This document shows, piece by piece, positions 51,252 through 58,958 of a DNA stretch of 64,000 nt. Both the position numbers and the translations under genes were made by a program. The stretch's first letter is position 1; every line of letters begins with the position of its first letter. The stretch comes from Leucobacter ruminantium (lineage in GTDB: Bacteria > Actinomycetota > Actinomycetes > Actinomycetales > Microbacteriaceae), in NCBI RefSeq assembly GCF_017565705.1, contig NZ_JAGDYL010000005.1, positions 124,001 through 188,000 on the forward strand, written 5' to 3'. The notes beneath the pieces are model-generated. The model did not search any database and had not been told where the DNA came from. It saw only the letters and a program-made list of their open reading frames with translations.

Positions 51252-51437
51252 ATGTGCCGACCGGTGACATGCAAGACGTGCGGCAAGACGACCTGGGCTG
51301 GCTGCGGCCAGCACGTCGCCATGGTCAAAGCGAGCGTGCCGGCCGCGCAGTGGTGCAACGGCAAGCACACCACCGCCGAGATCGACGCGGCCCGCTCCGA
51401 GCGGGGCGGCTTCTTCGCCCGGCTCTTCGGTCGATGA
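51252..51437 (+). CDS. 61-residue Cys-rich protein with WAGCGQH motif
   Basis: It starts at ATG 51252 after GGAAGTGAG. Cys pattern C-x4-C-x2-C (CRPVTCKTC), then TWAGCGQHVAMV and later WCNGKH. It probably binds zinc or another metal, or holds reactive thiols. A close relative is encoded at 51857, after thioredoxin. This motif appears in small uncharacterised proteins of diverse organisms, to my memory. It is the first gene after the CstR operators. Confidence 0.7.
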   Translation: MCRPVTCKTCGKTTWAGCGQHVAMVKASVPAAQWCNGKHTTAEIDAARSERGGFFARLFGR

Positions 51438-51466
51438 ATCACCCACCCCGCTGACAAGGAACCCGA

Positions 51467-51826
51467 ATGACTACACGCAACCTCGCTCTGGACGACTTCG
51501 AGCGCACCATCTCCGAGGGCATCGTCCTCGTCGATTTCTGGGCGGCCTGGTGCGGCCCGTGCCGCGCATTCGCGCCGACATTCGAGCGCGCCTCCGAACA
51601 GCACCCCGACATCGTCTTCGGAAAGGTCGATACCGAAGCCGAGCAGCAGCTCGCCACAGACTTCCGGATCACCTCGATCCCAACCCTCATGGTGTTCCGC
51701 GACGGCATCCTCGCCTACTCCCAGGCGGGCGCCCTCACCGCGCCGCAGCTCGAGCAGCTCATCCAGGGCGCCCGCGATCTCGACATGGACGACGTGCGCC
51801 GCCAGCTTGCCGCACAGACCGTCTGA
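51467..51826 (+). CDS. trxA: Thioredoxin (sulfide-operon copy)
   Basis: A 119-residue thioredoxin: WAAWC29-GP-C32, TSIPTLMVFRDG with cis-Pro, and the C-terminal DLDMDDVRRQLAAQ shared with the thioredoxin at 46562. It may regenerate persulfidated proteins or release sulfane sulfur. The second gene of the CstR-controlled operon, between the two tiny Cys-rich proteins. Confidence 0.9.
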   Translation: MTTRNLALDDFERTISEGIVLVDFWAAWCGPCRAFAPTFERASEQHPDIVFGKVDTEAEQQLATDFRITSIPTLMVFRDGILAYSQAGALTAPQLEQLIQGARDLDMDDVRRQLAAQTV

Positions 51827-51856
51827 CCCGCACCTTCGCACCGAGAGGATTTGATT

Positions 51857-51973
51857 ATGTGCGCACGCATCACCTGTTCCACCTGCCAGAAACCGAGCTG
51901 GGCCGGTTGCGGTCAGCATATCGAGGAGGCGCTCGCGGGCGTCCCCGAAGCCGACCGCTGCCACTGCGAGTAA
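51857..51973 (+). CDS. 38-residue Cys-rich protein with WAGCGQH motif
   Basis: Too short for usual gene lists, but well supported: ATG 51857, GAGAGGA upstream, and the same core as the protein at 51252 (CSTCQKPSWAGCGQHIEEAL). It ends CHCE just before the dioxygenase gene, 20 bases apart. The pair CxxC...WAGCGQH suggests a metal or persulfide site. The function is unknown; co-expression with persulfide dioxygenase points to sulfur handling. Confidence 0.7.
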   Translation: MCARITCSTCQKPSWAGCGQHIEEALAGVPEADRCHCE

Positions 51974-51993
51974 CCGACGAGAGGAGAACCCCA

Positions 51994-53427
51994 ATGCTGC
52001 TGGAACGCATCTACGACGAGGATCTCGCGCAGGCGAGCTACATCATCGGCTGCCAGGCGAACGGGGAAGCGCTCGTCGTCGACGCCAGACGTGACATCGC
52101 CGTCTATCTCGACATCGCCGAGCGGAACGGCATGCGCATCGTCGGCGTCACCGAGACCCACATCCACGCCGACTACCTCTCCGGCACCCGCGAACTCGCC
52201 GCCGCGACCGGCGCCCCGATCTACCTCTCCGACGAGGGCGGCCCGGACTGGACATATGGATCCGAGTTCGACGAGTCGCCCGCCGGTCCCGCGATCCGCA
52301 TGAAGCACGGCCACCAGCTCAGGTTCGGCAACATCACCGTGGAAGCCGTGTACACCCCCGGCCACACGCCTGAGCATCTGTCGTTCCTCATCACCGACGG
52401 CGCGCAGAGCACGGAACCGGGCTTCATGCTCACCGGCGACTTCGTATTCGTCGGCGACCTCGGACGCCCCGACCTCCTCGACGAGGCGGCCGGCGGCGTC
52501 GACACCCGCTTCCAGGGCGCCAAGGACCTCTACGCGAGCCTGAAGCATCGCTTCCTCACCCTGCCCGACTACGTCCAGGTACTTCCCGCGCACGGCTCCG
52601 GCTCCGCCTGCGGCAAGGCGCTCGGCGCGATCCCGACCAGCACGGTCGGGTACGAGCGCAACTTCTCCTGGTGGGGGAAGCACTTGCAGAACGACGACGA
52701 ACAGGGCTTCATCGACGAACTCCTCTCCGGGCAGCCCGACGCGCACGCCTACTTCGGGCGCATGAAAACGCAGAACAAGACCGGCCCCGCAGTGATCGGC
52801 GAGGCTCCCGGGCTGCGCGAATACACCGCCGGGGAGCTGAGCGACGCGCTCGCGGAGGACGCCGTGATCTTCGTCGACACCCGTCACCACGCCGAAGTGC
52901 ATCAGGGCACCGTCGCCCGCTCGCTAAACGTGCCGGGCATCGCGAAAGCCGCGAGCTACGGCGCCTGGGTCGTGAACCCAGAGGTCGAGGAGCGCCCGCT
53001 CGTCGTGCTCGCAGCCTCCCGAGAAGAGGCCGAGCAGCTGCGCGACCATCTCATCCGTGTCGGCATCGACACCGTGCGCGGCTACATCACCTCGCTCGAC
53101 GGCCTCGACCTCGCCGTGCCGAAGCTCATCGAACCCGAGGAGCTCGACAGTTTCGAGCACGTCATGCTCCTGGACGTACGCAACAAGACCGAGTACGCCG
53201 ACGGGCACCTGCCCGGCGCAGCGCAGCTCTCCGGCGGCCGCGTCATGTGGCATCTCGATGAGCTTCCCTTCTCCGATGCCGGCACGATCGTCACGTACTG
53301 CCAGAGCGGCGCCCGGAACAGCGTCGCCGCGAGCGCGCTCCGCCGCGCGGGCTACGACGTCGCAGAGCTCGACGGCAGCTACCTCGGCTGGATCTCGATC
53401 CCCGGCCACGAACCGGTCACCGCCTGA
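51994..53427 (+). CDS. Persulfide dioxygenase-rhodanese fusion (CstB-like)
   Basis: A 477-residue fusion. The N-terminal 250 residues are a metallo-beta-lactamase-fold persulfide dioxygenase with metal ligands in THIHAD (H56, H58, D60), TPGHTPEH and the later GDFVFVGDLGRPD. Two rhodanese-like domains follow. The first lacks a catalytic Cys (VVLAASREEA); the second has C436 in TYCQSGARN. It would oxidise persulfide to sulfite and pass sulfur to thiosulfate. It is the main detoxification enzyme of this operon. GAGGAGA precedes ATG 51994. Confidence 0.9.
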   Translation: MLLERIYDEDLAQASYIIGCQANGEALVVDARRDIAVYLDIAERNGMRIVGVTETHIHADYLSGTRELAAATGAPIYLSDEGGPDWTYGSEFDESPAGPAIRMKHGHQLRFGNITVEAVYTPGHTPEHLSFLITDGAQSTEPGFMLTGDFVFVGDLGRPDLLDEAAGGVDTRFQGAKDLYASLKHRFLTLPDYVQVLPAHGSGSACGKALGAIPTSTVGYERNFSWWGKHLQNDDEQGFIDELLSGQPDAHAYFGRMKTQNKTGPAVIGEAPGLREYTAGELSDALAEDAVIFVDTRHHAEVHQGTVARSLNVPGIAKAASYGAWVVNPEVEERPLVVLAASREEAEQLRDHLIRVGIDTVRGYITSLDGLDLAVPKLIEPEELDSFEHVMLLDVRNKTEYADGHLPGAAQLSGGRVMWHLDELPFSDAGTIVTYCQSGARNSVAASALRRAGYDVAELDGSYLGWISIPGHEPVTA

Positions 53428-53437
53428 CGCAGTCGGG

Positions 53438-54211
53438 ATGGAACTCACGCTCATCATCGCGTTCGTCCTCGCCCTACTCGTCGGTCTGTCGCTCGGGTTG
53501 CTCGGCGGGGGAGGGTCGATCCTCACGGTACCGATCCTCAGCTATGTCGTAGGCCTGCCGCCGCGCGAGGCGATCGCCTCCTCACTGTTCATCGTCGGTG
53601 CCACCAGCGCCGTCGGCGCCCTCCGGCATGCCCGCGCCGGGAGAGTGCGCTGGAAGACCGGGCTGCTCTTCGGCGTAGCCGGTATGGTCGGGGCTCTGCT
53701 CGGTGGGGTCGTCGGCGACTTCGTGCCCGGCGGGATCCTCATGGTCCTGTTCGCGATCATGATGGTCGCCACCGCGAGCGCGATGATCCGCGGACGGAAG
53801 ACCGCTGCCGATCGGGTTCAGACCGAGGACCGGAGATCGGTACCGCGCGTCCTGGGTATCGGCGTGCTCGTCGGGTTCGCGACCGGCCTCATCGGCGCCG
53901 GCGGCGGGTTCCTCATCGTCCCCGCACTCACCCTGTTCGCAGGGCTCCCGATGGTGGTCGCCGTCGGCACCTCCCTGCTCGTGATCGTCATGAACTCGCT
54001 GGCCGGGTTCGCGGGAAACGCCCTCACGGTGCCCCTCGACTGGCCGTTCGTGCTCGCGTTCACCGCGATCGCGGTCGCAGGATCTCTGGTCGGCGCGAAA
54101 CTCGCCGGCCGCATCCCGGAGCGGGCTCTGCGCCGAGGCTTCGGGTTCTTCGTCCTCGCGATGGGTGCGCTCGTGCTCATCCAAGAAGTCCCCCCGCTCA
54201 TTCCCATCTGA
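53438..54211 (+). CDS. TauE/SafE-family sulfite or sulfonate exporter
   Basis: A 257-residue membrane protein with about eight helices. Both TauE half-repeats are clear: GLSLGLLGGGGSILTVPIL near the start and GFATGLIGAGGGFLIVPAL in the middle. It probably exports sulfite or thiosulfate made by the dioxygenase-rhodanese gene just upstream (10 bases). Start ATG 53438. Confidence 0.88.
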   Translation: MELTLIIAFVLALLVGLSLGLLGGGGSILTVPILSYVVGLPPREAIASSLFIVGATSAVGALRHARAGRVRWKTGLLFGVAGMVGALLGGVVGDFVPGGILMVLFAIMMVATASAMIRGRKTAADRVQTEDRRSVPRVLGIGVLVGFATGLIGAGGGFLIVPALTLFAGLPMVVAVGTSLLVIVMNSLAGFAGNALTVPLDWPFVLAFTAIAVAGSLVGAKLAGRIPERALRRGFGFFVLAMGALVLIQEVPPLIPI

Positions 54212-54251
54212 CCCGTCTACCCTGAAAATCCGACAGAGAAACGGAGCGCAC

Positions 54252-54524
54252 ATGTCTATCCTGTTCGATTGCCGCACCCCCGACGAGTATGCCGAAGGGC
54301 ATCTCGAGGGCGCGAAGCTGCTCGACTTCCTCGGCGGAGAAGCGACGGCCGCGATCCCCACGCTGGATCCAGAGGCTGAGTACCGGCTCTACTGTCGCTC
54401 CGGTAACCGCTCCGAGCAGGTGAAGCATCTCATGCAGCAGGCCGGGTTCACCAACGTCGTCAACCTCGGCTCCCGCGACGAAGCCGCCGACGCTACCGGC
54501 CTCGCGATCGTCACCGGAGCATGA
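54252..54524 (+). CDS. Single-domain rhodanese
   Basis: A 90-residue sulfurtransferase with active-site loop C48-RSGNR (YRLYCRSGNRSEQV) and the N-terminal FDCRTPDEYAEGHLEGA. It moves sulfane sulfur between carriers. ATG 54252. Last clear gene of the CstR operon, 40 bases after the TauE-like gene. Confidence 0.9.
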   Translation: MSILFDCRTPDEYAEGHLEGAKLLDFLGGEATAAIPTLDPEAEYRLYCRSGNRSEQVKHLMQQAGFTNVVNLGSRDEAADATGLAIVTGA

Positions 54525-54540
54525 GGGGCCCGAGCAGCGC

Positions 54541-55395
54541 CTACGCCACCTCGGCAGTCGCCGCGTAGGCGGGCTGCGGTTCACGCCCGTGCCGTCGCTG
54601 CTGCACGACGAGGATCACGATGCCGAGCAGGATCGCGGCCCCGGAGGTCCAGATGTTCGCGGGGATGCCGAGCGGGGCGTCGCTGGACGGGTCGATGCGG
54701 ATGGCTTCGAGCCAGGAGCGGCCGAGCCCGTACCAGATGAAGTACACGCCGATGCTGCGCCCCCAGCCCATCGTCGTCCGCCGCTCGAGCAGCAGGATGA
54801 TCCCGATCCCGATGAGGTTCCAGAGCATCTCGTACAGGAACAGCGGATGGAACAGCGTCCCCGGTGCGGTGCCGGCGGGGAACATCGCCGCATCCGGGGA
54901 GATCTCCAACCCCCACGGCAGCGTGGTGGGCAGCCCGAACAGCTCCTGGTTGAACCAGTTCCCGAGCCGACCGATCGCCTGCGCGGCCAGCAGCCCCAGG
55001 GCGAGAGCGTCGACGGCGATCGAGAACGGGATGCGACGCCGCCGGCAGGCGATCCAGATCCCGAGCGCACCGCCGAGGAGCGAGCCGAAGAGGGCGTTGC
55101 CGCCATCCCAGATCGCGAACACGTCCCATAGGTTCGCACCCGGATAGAAGTAGTCGCCGACATGCGTGAAGACATGGTAGAAGCGCGCGACGACGATGCC
55201 GAGCGGCACCGCCCAGACGACGATGTCGAAGACGAAGCCCTCCGGCACACCGCGCCCCCGCAGTCGCCGCTCGGTGATGAGTGTGGCGACGAGGATGCCG
55301 GCGAGGATGCACAGCGCGTAGGCGTGGATGGTGAGCGGCCCGACGCTGAAACTCGCCCAGCTCGGGTCCGGGCTCGGGATACTGGCGGTGAGCAC
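54541..55395 (-). CDS. lgt: Prolipoprotein diacylglyceryl transferase
   Basis: A 284-residue membrane enzyme that puts diacylglycerol on the lipobox Cys of prolipoproteins. About seven helices; the family signature GRLGNWFNQELFG is at about 142-154, and HAYALCILAG starts helix 1. GTG 55395 with AAAGGAGG is the start; longer frames overlapping it are antisense artefacts. It lies convergent to the rhodanese gene. Since bacteria need one lgt, this may be a second copy. Confidence 0.9.
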   Translation of the reverse strand: MLTASIPSPDPSWASFSVGPLTIHAYALCILAGILVATLITERRLRGRGVPEGFVFDIVVWAVPLGIVVARFYHVFTHVGDYFYPGANLWDVFAIWDGGNALFGSLLGGALGIWIACRRRRIPFSIAVDALALGLLAAQAIGRLGNWFNQELFGLPTTLPWGLEISPDAAMFPAGTAPGTLFHPLFLYEMLWNLIGIGIILLLERRTTMGWGRSIGVYFIWYGLGRSWLEAIRIDPSSDAPLGIPANIWTSGAAILLGIVILVVQQRRHGREPQPAYAATAEVA

Positions 55396-55492
55396 TCCGC
55401 CTCCTTTCCGCGTTGTCGGCCGGTTTCGTCCGTCGACCGTCTCCGACTCTGCCAGACCGGCATGGCCGTCGCCTGAGATACTGGAGGCATGC

Positions 55493-55906
55493 GTGAACGA
55501 CTCGACAGGCGAGCTCGCCGTGCCCGGTGAGGACACTCCGGACGATGAGCGCGGGCGCCTGTCCCGGACGGTCTTCCCGGGCGGGACGGAGCCGGATCCC
55601 AGGTTCACGCTGGCGAACGAGCGCACGTTCCTCGCCTGGATCCGCACCGCGCTCGCATTCATCGCCGGCGGCATCGCGTTCGAAGCGCTGACCGGGTCGG
55701 CGTTCGAGGGGCCGCTGCGGCTCGTCATCTCGATGCTTCTCGTCGTGTTCGGCCTGCTCATCGCGGCGGGGGCGGCGGTGAGGTGGTGGCGCGTCGAGCA
55801 GAGCATGCGCCGTCGACGGCCGCTGCCGGTCCCGCTCATCGTGCCTGTGATGAGTGCGGGTCTCACCGCCGCGGTCGTGGTCCTCATCGTCCTGGTGTTC
55901 CGGTGA
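55493..55906 (+). CDS. DUF202 (YidH-type) membrane protein
   Basis: A 137-residue protein with three hydrophobic helices. The DUF202 signature FTLANERTFLAWIRTALAF is at about 43-60. It starts at GTG 55493 behind GGAGG. It is followed directly by another DUF202 gene, a usual tandem. The family function is not established. Confidence 0.85.
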   Translation: MNDSTGELAVPGEDTPDDERGRLSRTVFPGGTEPDPRFTLANERTFLAWIRTALAFIAGGIAFEALTGSAFEGPLRLVISMLLVVFGLLIAAGAAVRWWRVEQSMRRRRPLPVPLIVPVMSAGLTAAVVVLIVLVFR

Positions 55907-55913
55907 GGGCGCG

Positions 55914-56258
55914 ATGACGCCCGAGGACCGGCATGCGGCACGGGTGAGCGCCGATCCCGGGCTGCAGCCGGAGCGCACCTCTATGGCCTGGGGGCGGACG
56001 ACGTTCGCCTTCGTCGTCGCTAGCTCCGTGTTCCTGCGCTGGCTGCCGCACTTCGGCGCACGGGTGCTGCTTCTCGTTGTCCTCGGGGCCTGCGCGGCGC
56101 TCGCGATCTTCGCCTCGCAGTTCCGGCGCTATCGCTGTTACGCCGAGGGCATCGAACGCGAGCGCTTGCACTCGGATCCGGTCGCGGTCTTCGCGATCGC
56201 GGGGATCACCGTGATCCTGGCCGGCTTCGGCCTCTGGCTGCTCGCGATCACGCCGTGA
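55914..56258 (+). CDS. Second DUF202 membrane protein
   Basis: A 114-residue protein with three hydrophobic helices and the signature LQPERTSMAWGRTTFAFV at about 17-34, where WGRT takes the place of WIRT. It lies 7 bases after the first DUF202 gene. The two probably form a heteromer. Confidence 0.82.
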   Translation: MTPEDRHAARVSADPGLQPERTSMAWGRTTFAFVVASSVFLRWLPHFGARVLLLVVLGACAALAIFASQFRRYRCYAEGIERERLHSDPVAVFAIAGITVILAGFGLWLLAITP

Positions 56259-56402
56259 GCGTCGTGCGTCTCGCACCATAGCCGGGGGTTATCGCCCGAT
56301 ACACGCGGCCGGTCTACCGCACTGGCGCTCGCGGGCATAGCGTTGTCCGGGCGTAGGCCGGGCTGCACCGTGCCCGGCCGCGAACCCGAAGGAGCACCAG
56401 TC

Positions 56403-57422
56403 GTGACGGAGAGCATCGCGATGCGCGTCGACCCCGTACGTGGGGGACTCGTCCCCGAGCGCATCGAGCCCGCAGCCCCGGCGCCCGGCTGGGCCACGAT
56501 CCGGGTGCACGCCTCCGGCGTCTGCTACGCCGACATCGGCACCAGCAAGAACATCGCGTCCGAGGCGCCGGTCACCCCTGGCCACGAAGTCGCGGGCGTG
56601 ATCGCGGCGCTCGGCGACGGCGTCGACGGATGGCAGCTCGGAGACCGCGCGGCCGTCGGCTGGTTCGGCGGCAGCTGTGGGCACTGCGCGTTCTGCCGCG
56701 CCGGCGATCCGGTGCACTGCCCGGAGCGGAAGATCCCCGGCGTCTCCTACCCCGGCGGCTGGGCTGAGACGATCACCGTCCCCGCCGACGCGCTCGTGCG
56801 CATCCCGGACGGTCTCGACGACTTCGACGCGGCCCCGCTCGGCTGCGCGGGCGTCACCACCTTCAACGCCATCCGTCGCGCGGGCGTGCCCGCGGGCGGC
56901 CGCGTCGCCGTGCTTGGCATCGGCGGGCTCGGACACCTCGCGGTGCAGTTCGCCGCGAAGCTCGGATACGAGGTCGTCGCGATCGCCCGCGGCCCCGAAC
57001 GGGAGTCGCTCGCCCGGGAACTGGGCGCCGACCGGTACCTCGACAGCGCCGCCTCCGCGCCCGGCGCCACCCTCCGAGAGATCGGCGGCGCCGACCTCAT
57101 CCTGTCCACGGCCTCGACGACCGCGCCGCTCTCAGAGATCGTCGGCGGTCTGCGCACGCACGGCAGGCTCGTGATCATCGGCGTCGACGGCGGCACGATC
57201 GAGCTCCCCGCCGCCCGGCTCACGATGCAGTCGATCGTCGTGACCGGGCACCTCACCGGCAGCGCGCGCGACATCGAGGAGACCATGCGATTCGCGCTGC
57301 TCAACGAGGTACGGCCGATGATCCAGCGGATGCCGCTCGAGCAGGCGAACGAAGCCGTCGCCGCGCTCGAGGCGGGCAGCGCCCGGTTCAGGATCGTGCT
57401 CGACGCCAGGGACGGTCGATGA
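56403..57422 (+). CDS. Zinc-dependent alcohol dehydrogenase
   Basis: A 339-residue MDR-family dehydrogenase. Catalytic zinc ligands C41, H61-E62, and a structural zinc loop C92, C95, C98, C106 (GSCGHCAFCRAGDPVHC). Rossmann motif GIGGLGH is near 176-182. Substrate is probably a primary alcohol or aldehyde; it could also act on S-hydroxymethyl thiols. GTG 56403 with AAGGAG. It overlaps the next gene by four bases. Confidence 0.88.
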   Translation: MTESIAMRVDPVRGGLVPERIEPAAPAPGWATIRVHASGVCYADIGTSKNIASEAPVTPGHEVAGVIAALGDGVDGWQLGDRAAVGWFGGSCGHCAFCRAGDPVHCPERKIPGVSYPGGWAETITVPADALVRIPDGLDDFDAAPLGCAGVTTFNAIRRAGVPAGGRVAVLGIGGLGHLAVQFAAKLGYEVVAIARGPERESLARELGADRYLDSAASAPGATLREIGGADLILSTASTTAPLSEIVGGLRTHGRLVIIGVDGGTIELPAARLTMQSIVVTGHLTGSARDIEETMRFALLNEVRPMIQRMPLEQANEAVAALEAGSARFRIVLDARDGR

Positions 57423-58489
57423 CCCCCGACCGCACCGACGTCATCGTGATCGGCGCGGGCTTCGCCGGTCTCGCCGCAGCCGACGCCCTCCACCGGGCGG
57501 GGAAGTCCGTCGACGTACTCGAAGCGCGCGACCGCGTCGGCGGTCGTGCCAGAAGCGTGCGCACGTGCGGGGGATGGGTCGATCTCGGCGCGACCTGGTT
57601 CTGGGGCAATGAGCCCCTCGTGCATGAGTACGTCGAGCGGTTCGATATCCCGGTGTTCCCGCAGCACCTCGACGGGGACGCGATATTCGAGCCTGACCGG
57701 GAGCATCGGCAACGGCTCGCCGGCAATCCGATCGATGCGCCCGCATCCCGCTTCGCCCGAGGAGCTGGGGACCTCGCTCAGCGCATCGCCGAGCAGCTGC
57801 CCGACGGCGCCGTACGATTGCACGAGACTGTGGCCGCCATCGACGTGACCCCGGAACGCGCAAGCGTCACGACCGGCGCCAGCCGGTACACGGCGGAGCG
57901 GGTGATTCTCGCGGTGCCGCCCGCGCTCGCGATCGAGCAGATCGCATTCGCTCCTGCGCTGCCGGCCGAGCTCGAAGCAGCGGCGAGGGGGAGCGCCGTG
58001 TGGATGGGGAATATCGTGAAAGCCGTCGCGATCTATCCGAAGACGTTCTGGCGGGAAGCGGGGCTGGCCGGATCCGCCATGAGCTATCTCGGCCCGTTCC
58101 GCGAGTTCCACGACCACTCCGGCCCAGACGGGCAGCCGGCCGCGATCTTCGCGTTCGGCCCTTCGCAGGTGCTCGCCGCGCTCAGCAGGGAACAGGTCGA
58201 AGAAGCCTTCCGACTGCAACTGCATTCCCTGTTCGGCCCGGAGGCAGCCGACCCCTGCGAGGTCGTGCTCGCCGATTGGCGCTTCGAGGGCTACACCTCG
58301 CCGCGCGACCCGTCGCGGACCGCCGGCACCGACCGGTACGGAGCCTTCGTGTTCCGTGCGCCCGTGCACGAGCGCCTGTTCCTCGCCTCGACCGAGACCT
58401 CCCCGGGATTCGCCGGCCATATCGAGGGCGCGCTGCTTGCAGGCCGCGATGCCGCGCAGCGCATCCTCGAAGGAGTAGCGGCTGGCTGA
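57419..58489 (+). CDS. FAD-dependent amine oxidase-like protein
   Basis: A 356-residue flavoprotein. The dinucleotide motif GAGFAG (12-17) is followed by LEARDRVGGRARS, and the C-terminus has the amine-oxidase-type LFLASTETSPGFAGHIEGALLAG. The protein is shorter than most monoamine oxidases (about 450), so the substrate domain is reduced. It is co-translated with the alcohol dehydrogenase: one could oxidise an amine to an aldehyde, the other reduce it. Confidence 0.82.
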   Translation: MTPDRTDVIVIGAGFAGLAAADALHRAGKSVDVLEARDRVGGRARSVRTCGGWVDLGATWFWGNEPLVHEYVERFDIPVFPQHLDGDAIFEPDREHRQRLAGNPIDAPASRFARGAGDLAQRIAEQLPDGAVRLHETVAAIDVTPERASVTTGASRYTAERVILAVPPALAIEQIAFAPALPAELEAAARGSAVWMGNIVKAVAIYPKTFWREAGLAGSAMSYLGPFREFHDHSGPDGQPAAIFAFGPSQVLAALSREQVEEAFRLQLHSLFGPEAADPCEVVLADWRFEGYTSPRDPSRTAGTDRYGAFVFRAPVHERLFLASTETSPGFAGHIEGALLAGRDAAQRILEGVAAG

Positions 58490-58563
58490 TCGCAACGGCG
58501 CAGTAGGCATCTCAACGCCGAAGCCGCAGGCGACCGATAACTGCCCGCCCGACTCATGGAGAA

Positions 58564-58604
58564 CGGCTCGGACGCCGAACTGCTGCCCGCCGACGTCCGA
58601 GCCG
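58564..58604. terminator. Convergent hairpin
   Basis: Arms CGGCTCGGACG (58564-58574) and CGTCCGAGCCG (58594-58604) with a 19-base loop, between the amine oxidase gene (ends 58489) and the DsrE gene (ends 58629). Confidence 0.5.
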
Positions 58605-58628
58605 CCTCGGTCCAGGAGGCGGTGTTCG

Positions 58629-58958
58629 CTACAGCCGGATGTAGGCGGCGCCGGCGAGCTGCTCGCGGACGAGGACGACGGGCGCCCGCTCGGAGCCGTC
58701 GACGCCCTCCGGGAGTTTCGCCGGGTCGATGCCGTGGTGCTCGAGTCCGAGCGAGCAGGCCGAGACGGACGCCCCATCGGGGAGGGCGCTCGTGTCGAGC
58801 TGCTCGATCTCGTCGAGTGCGGCGCCGTTGAGCACGATCGTCACCCGGATGCCGGGGTACTCCTCGCGGAGCATCTCGGCGATCGAGACGGCGCGGGCGG
58901 CGTCGCCGGCGGCGTAGGCGCCGTGGAGGACGACGCTCCGCTGATTCTGGTCGGTCAT
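58629..58958 (-). CDS. DsrE/DsrF-like family protein
   Basis: A 109-residue small alpha/beta protein. VVLHGAYAAGDAARAVSIAEML and VTIVLNGAALDEIEQL match the DsrE-like fold, and a lone Cys (SVSACSLGL) is in the area of the sulfur-carrying Cys. It could carry sulfur, or be a non-catalytic relative. The start overlaps the MFS gene stop by four bases. Confidence 0.7.
   Translation of the reverse strand: MTDQNQRSVVLHGAYAAGDAARAVSIAEMLREEYPGIRVTIVLNGAALDEIEQLDTSALPDGASVSACSLGLEHHGIDPAKLPEGVDGSERAPVVLVREQLAGAAYIRL

Noticed and set aside
54541-55978. Open frames of about 465 codons on the minus strand around lgt
   Set aside because: The part before 55395 is antisense to the DUF202 gene, and the other long frame is a frame shadow of lgt. 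Only the lgt portion starting at GTG 55395 has a ribosome site and family match.
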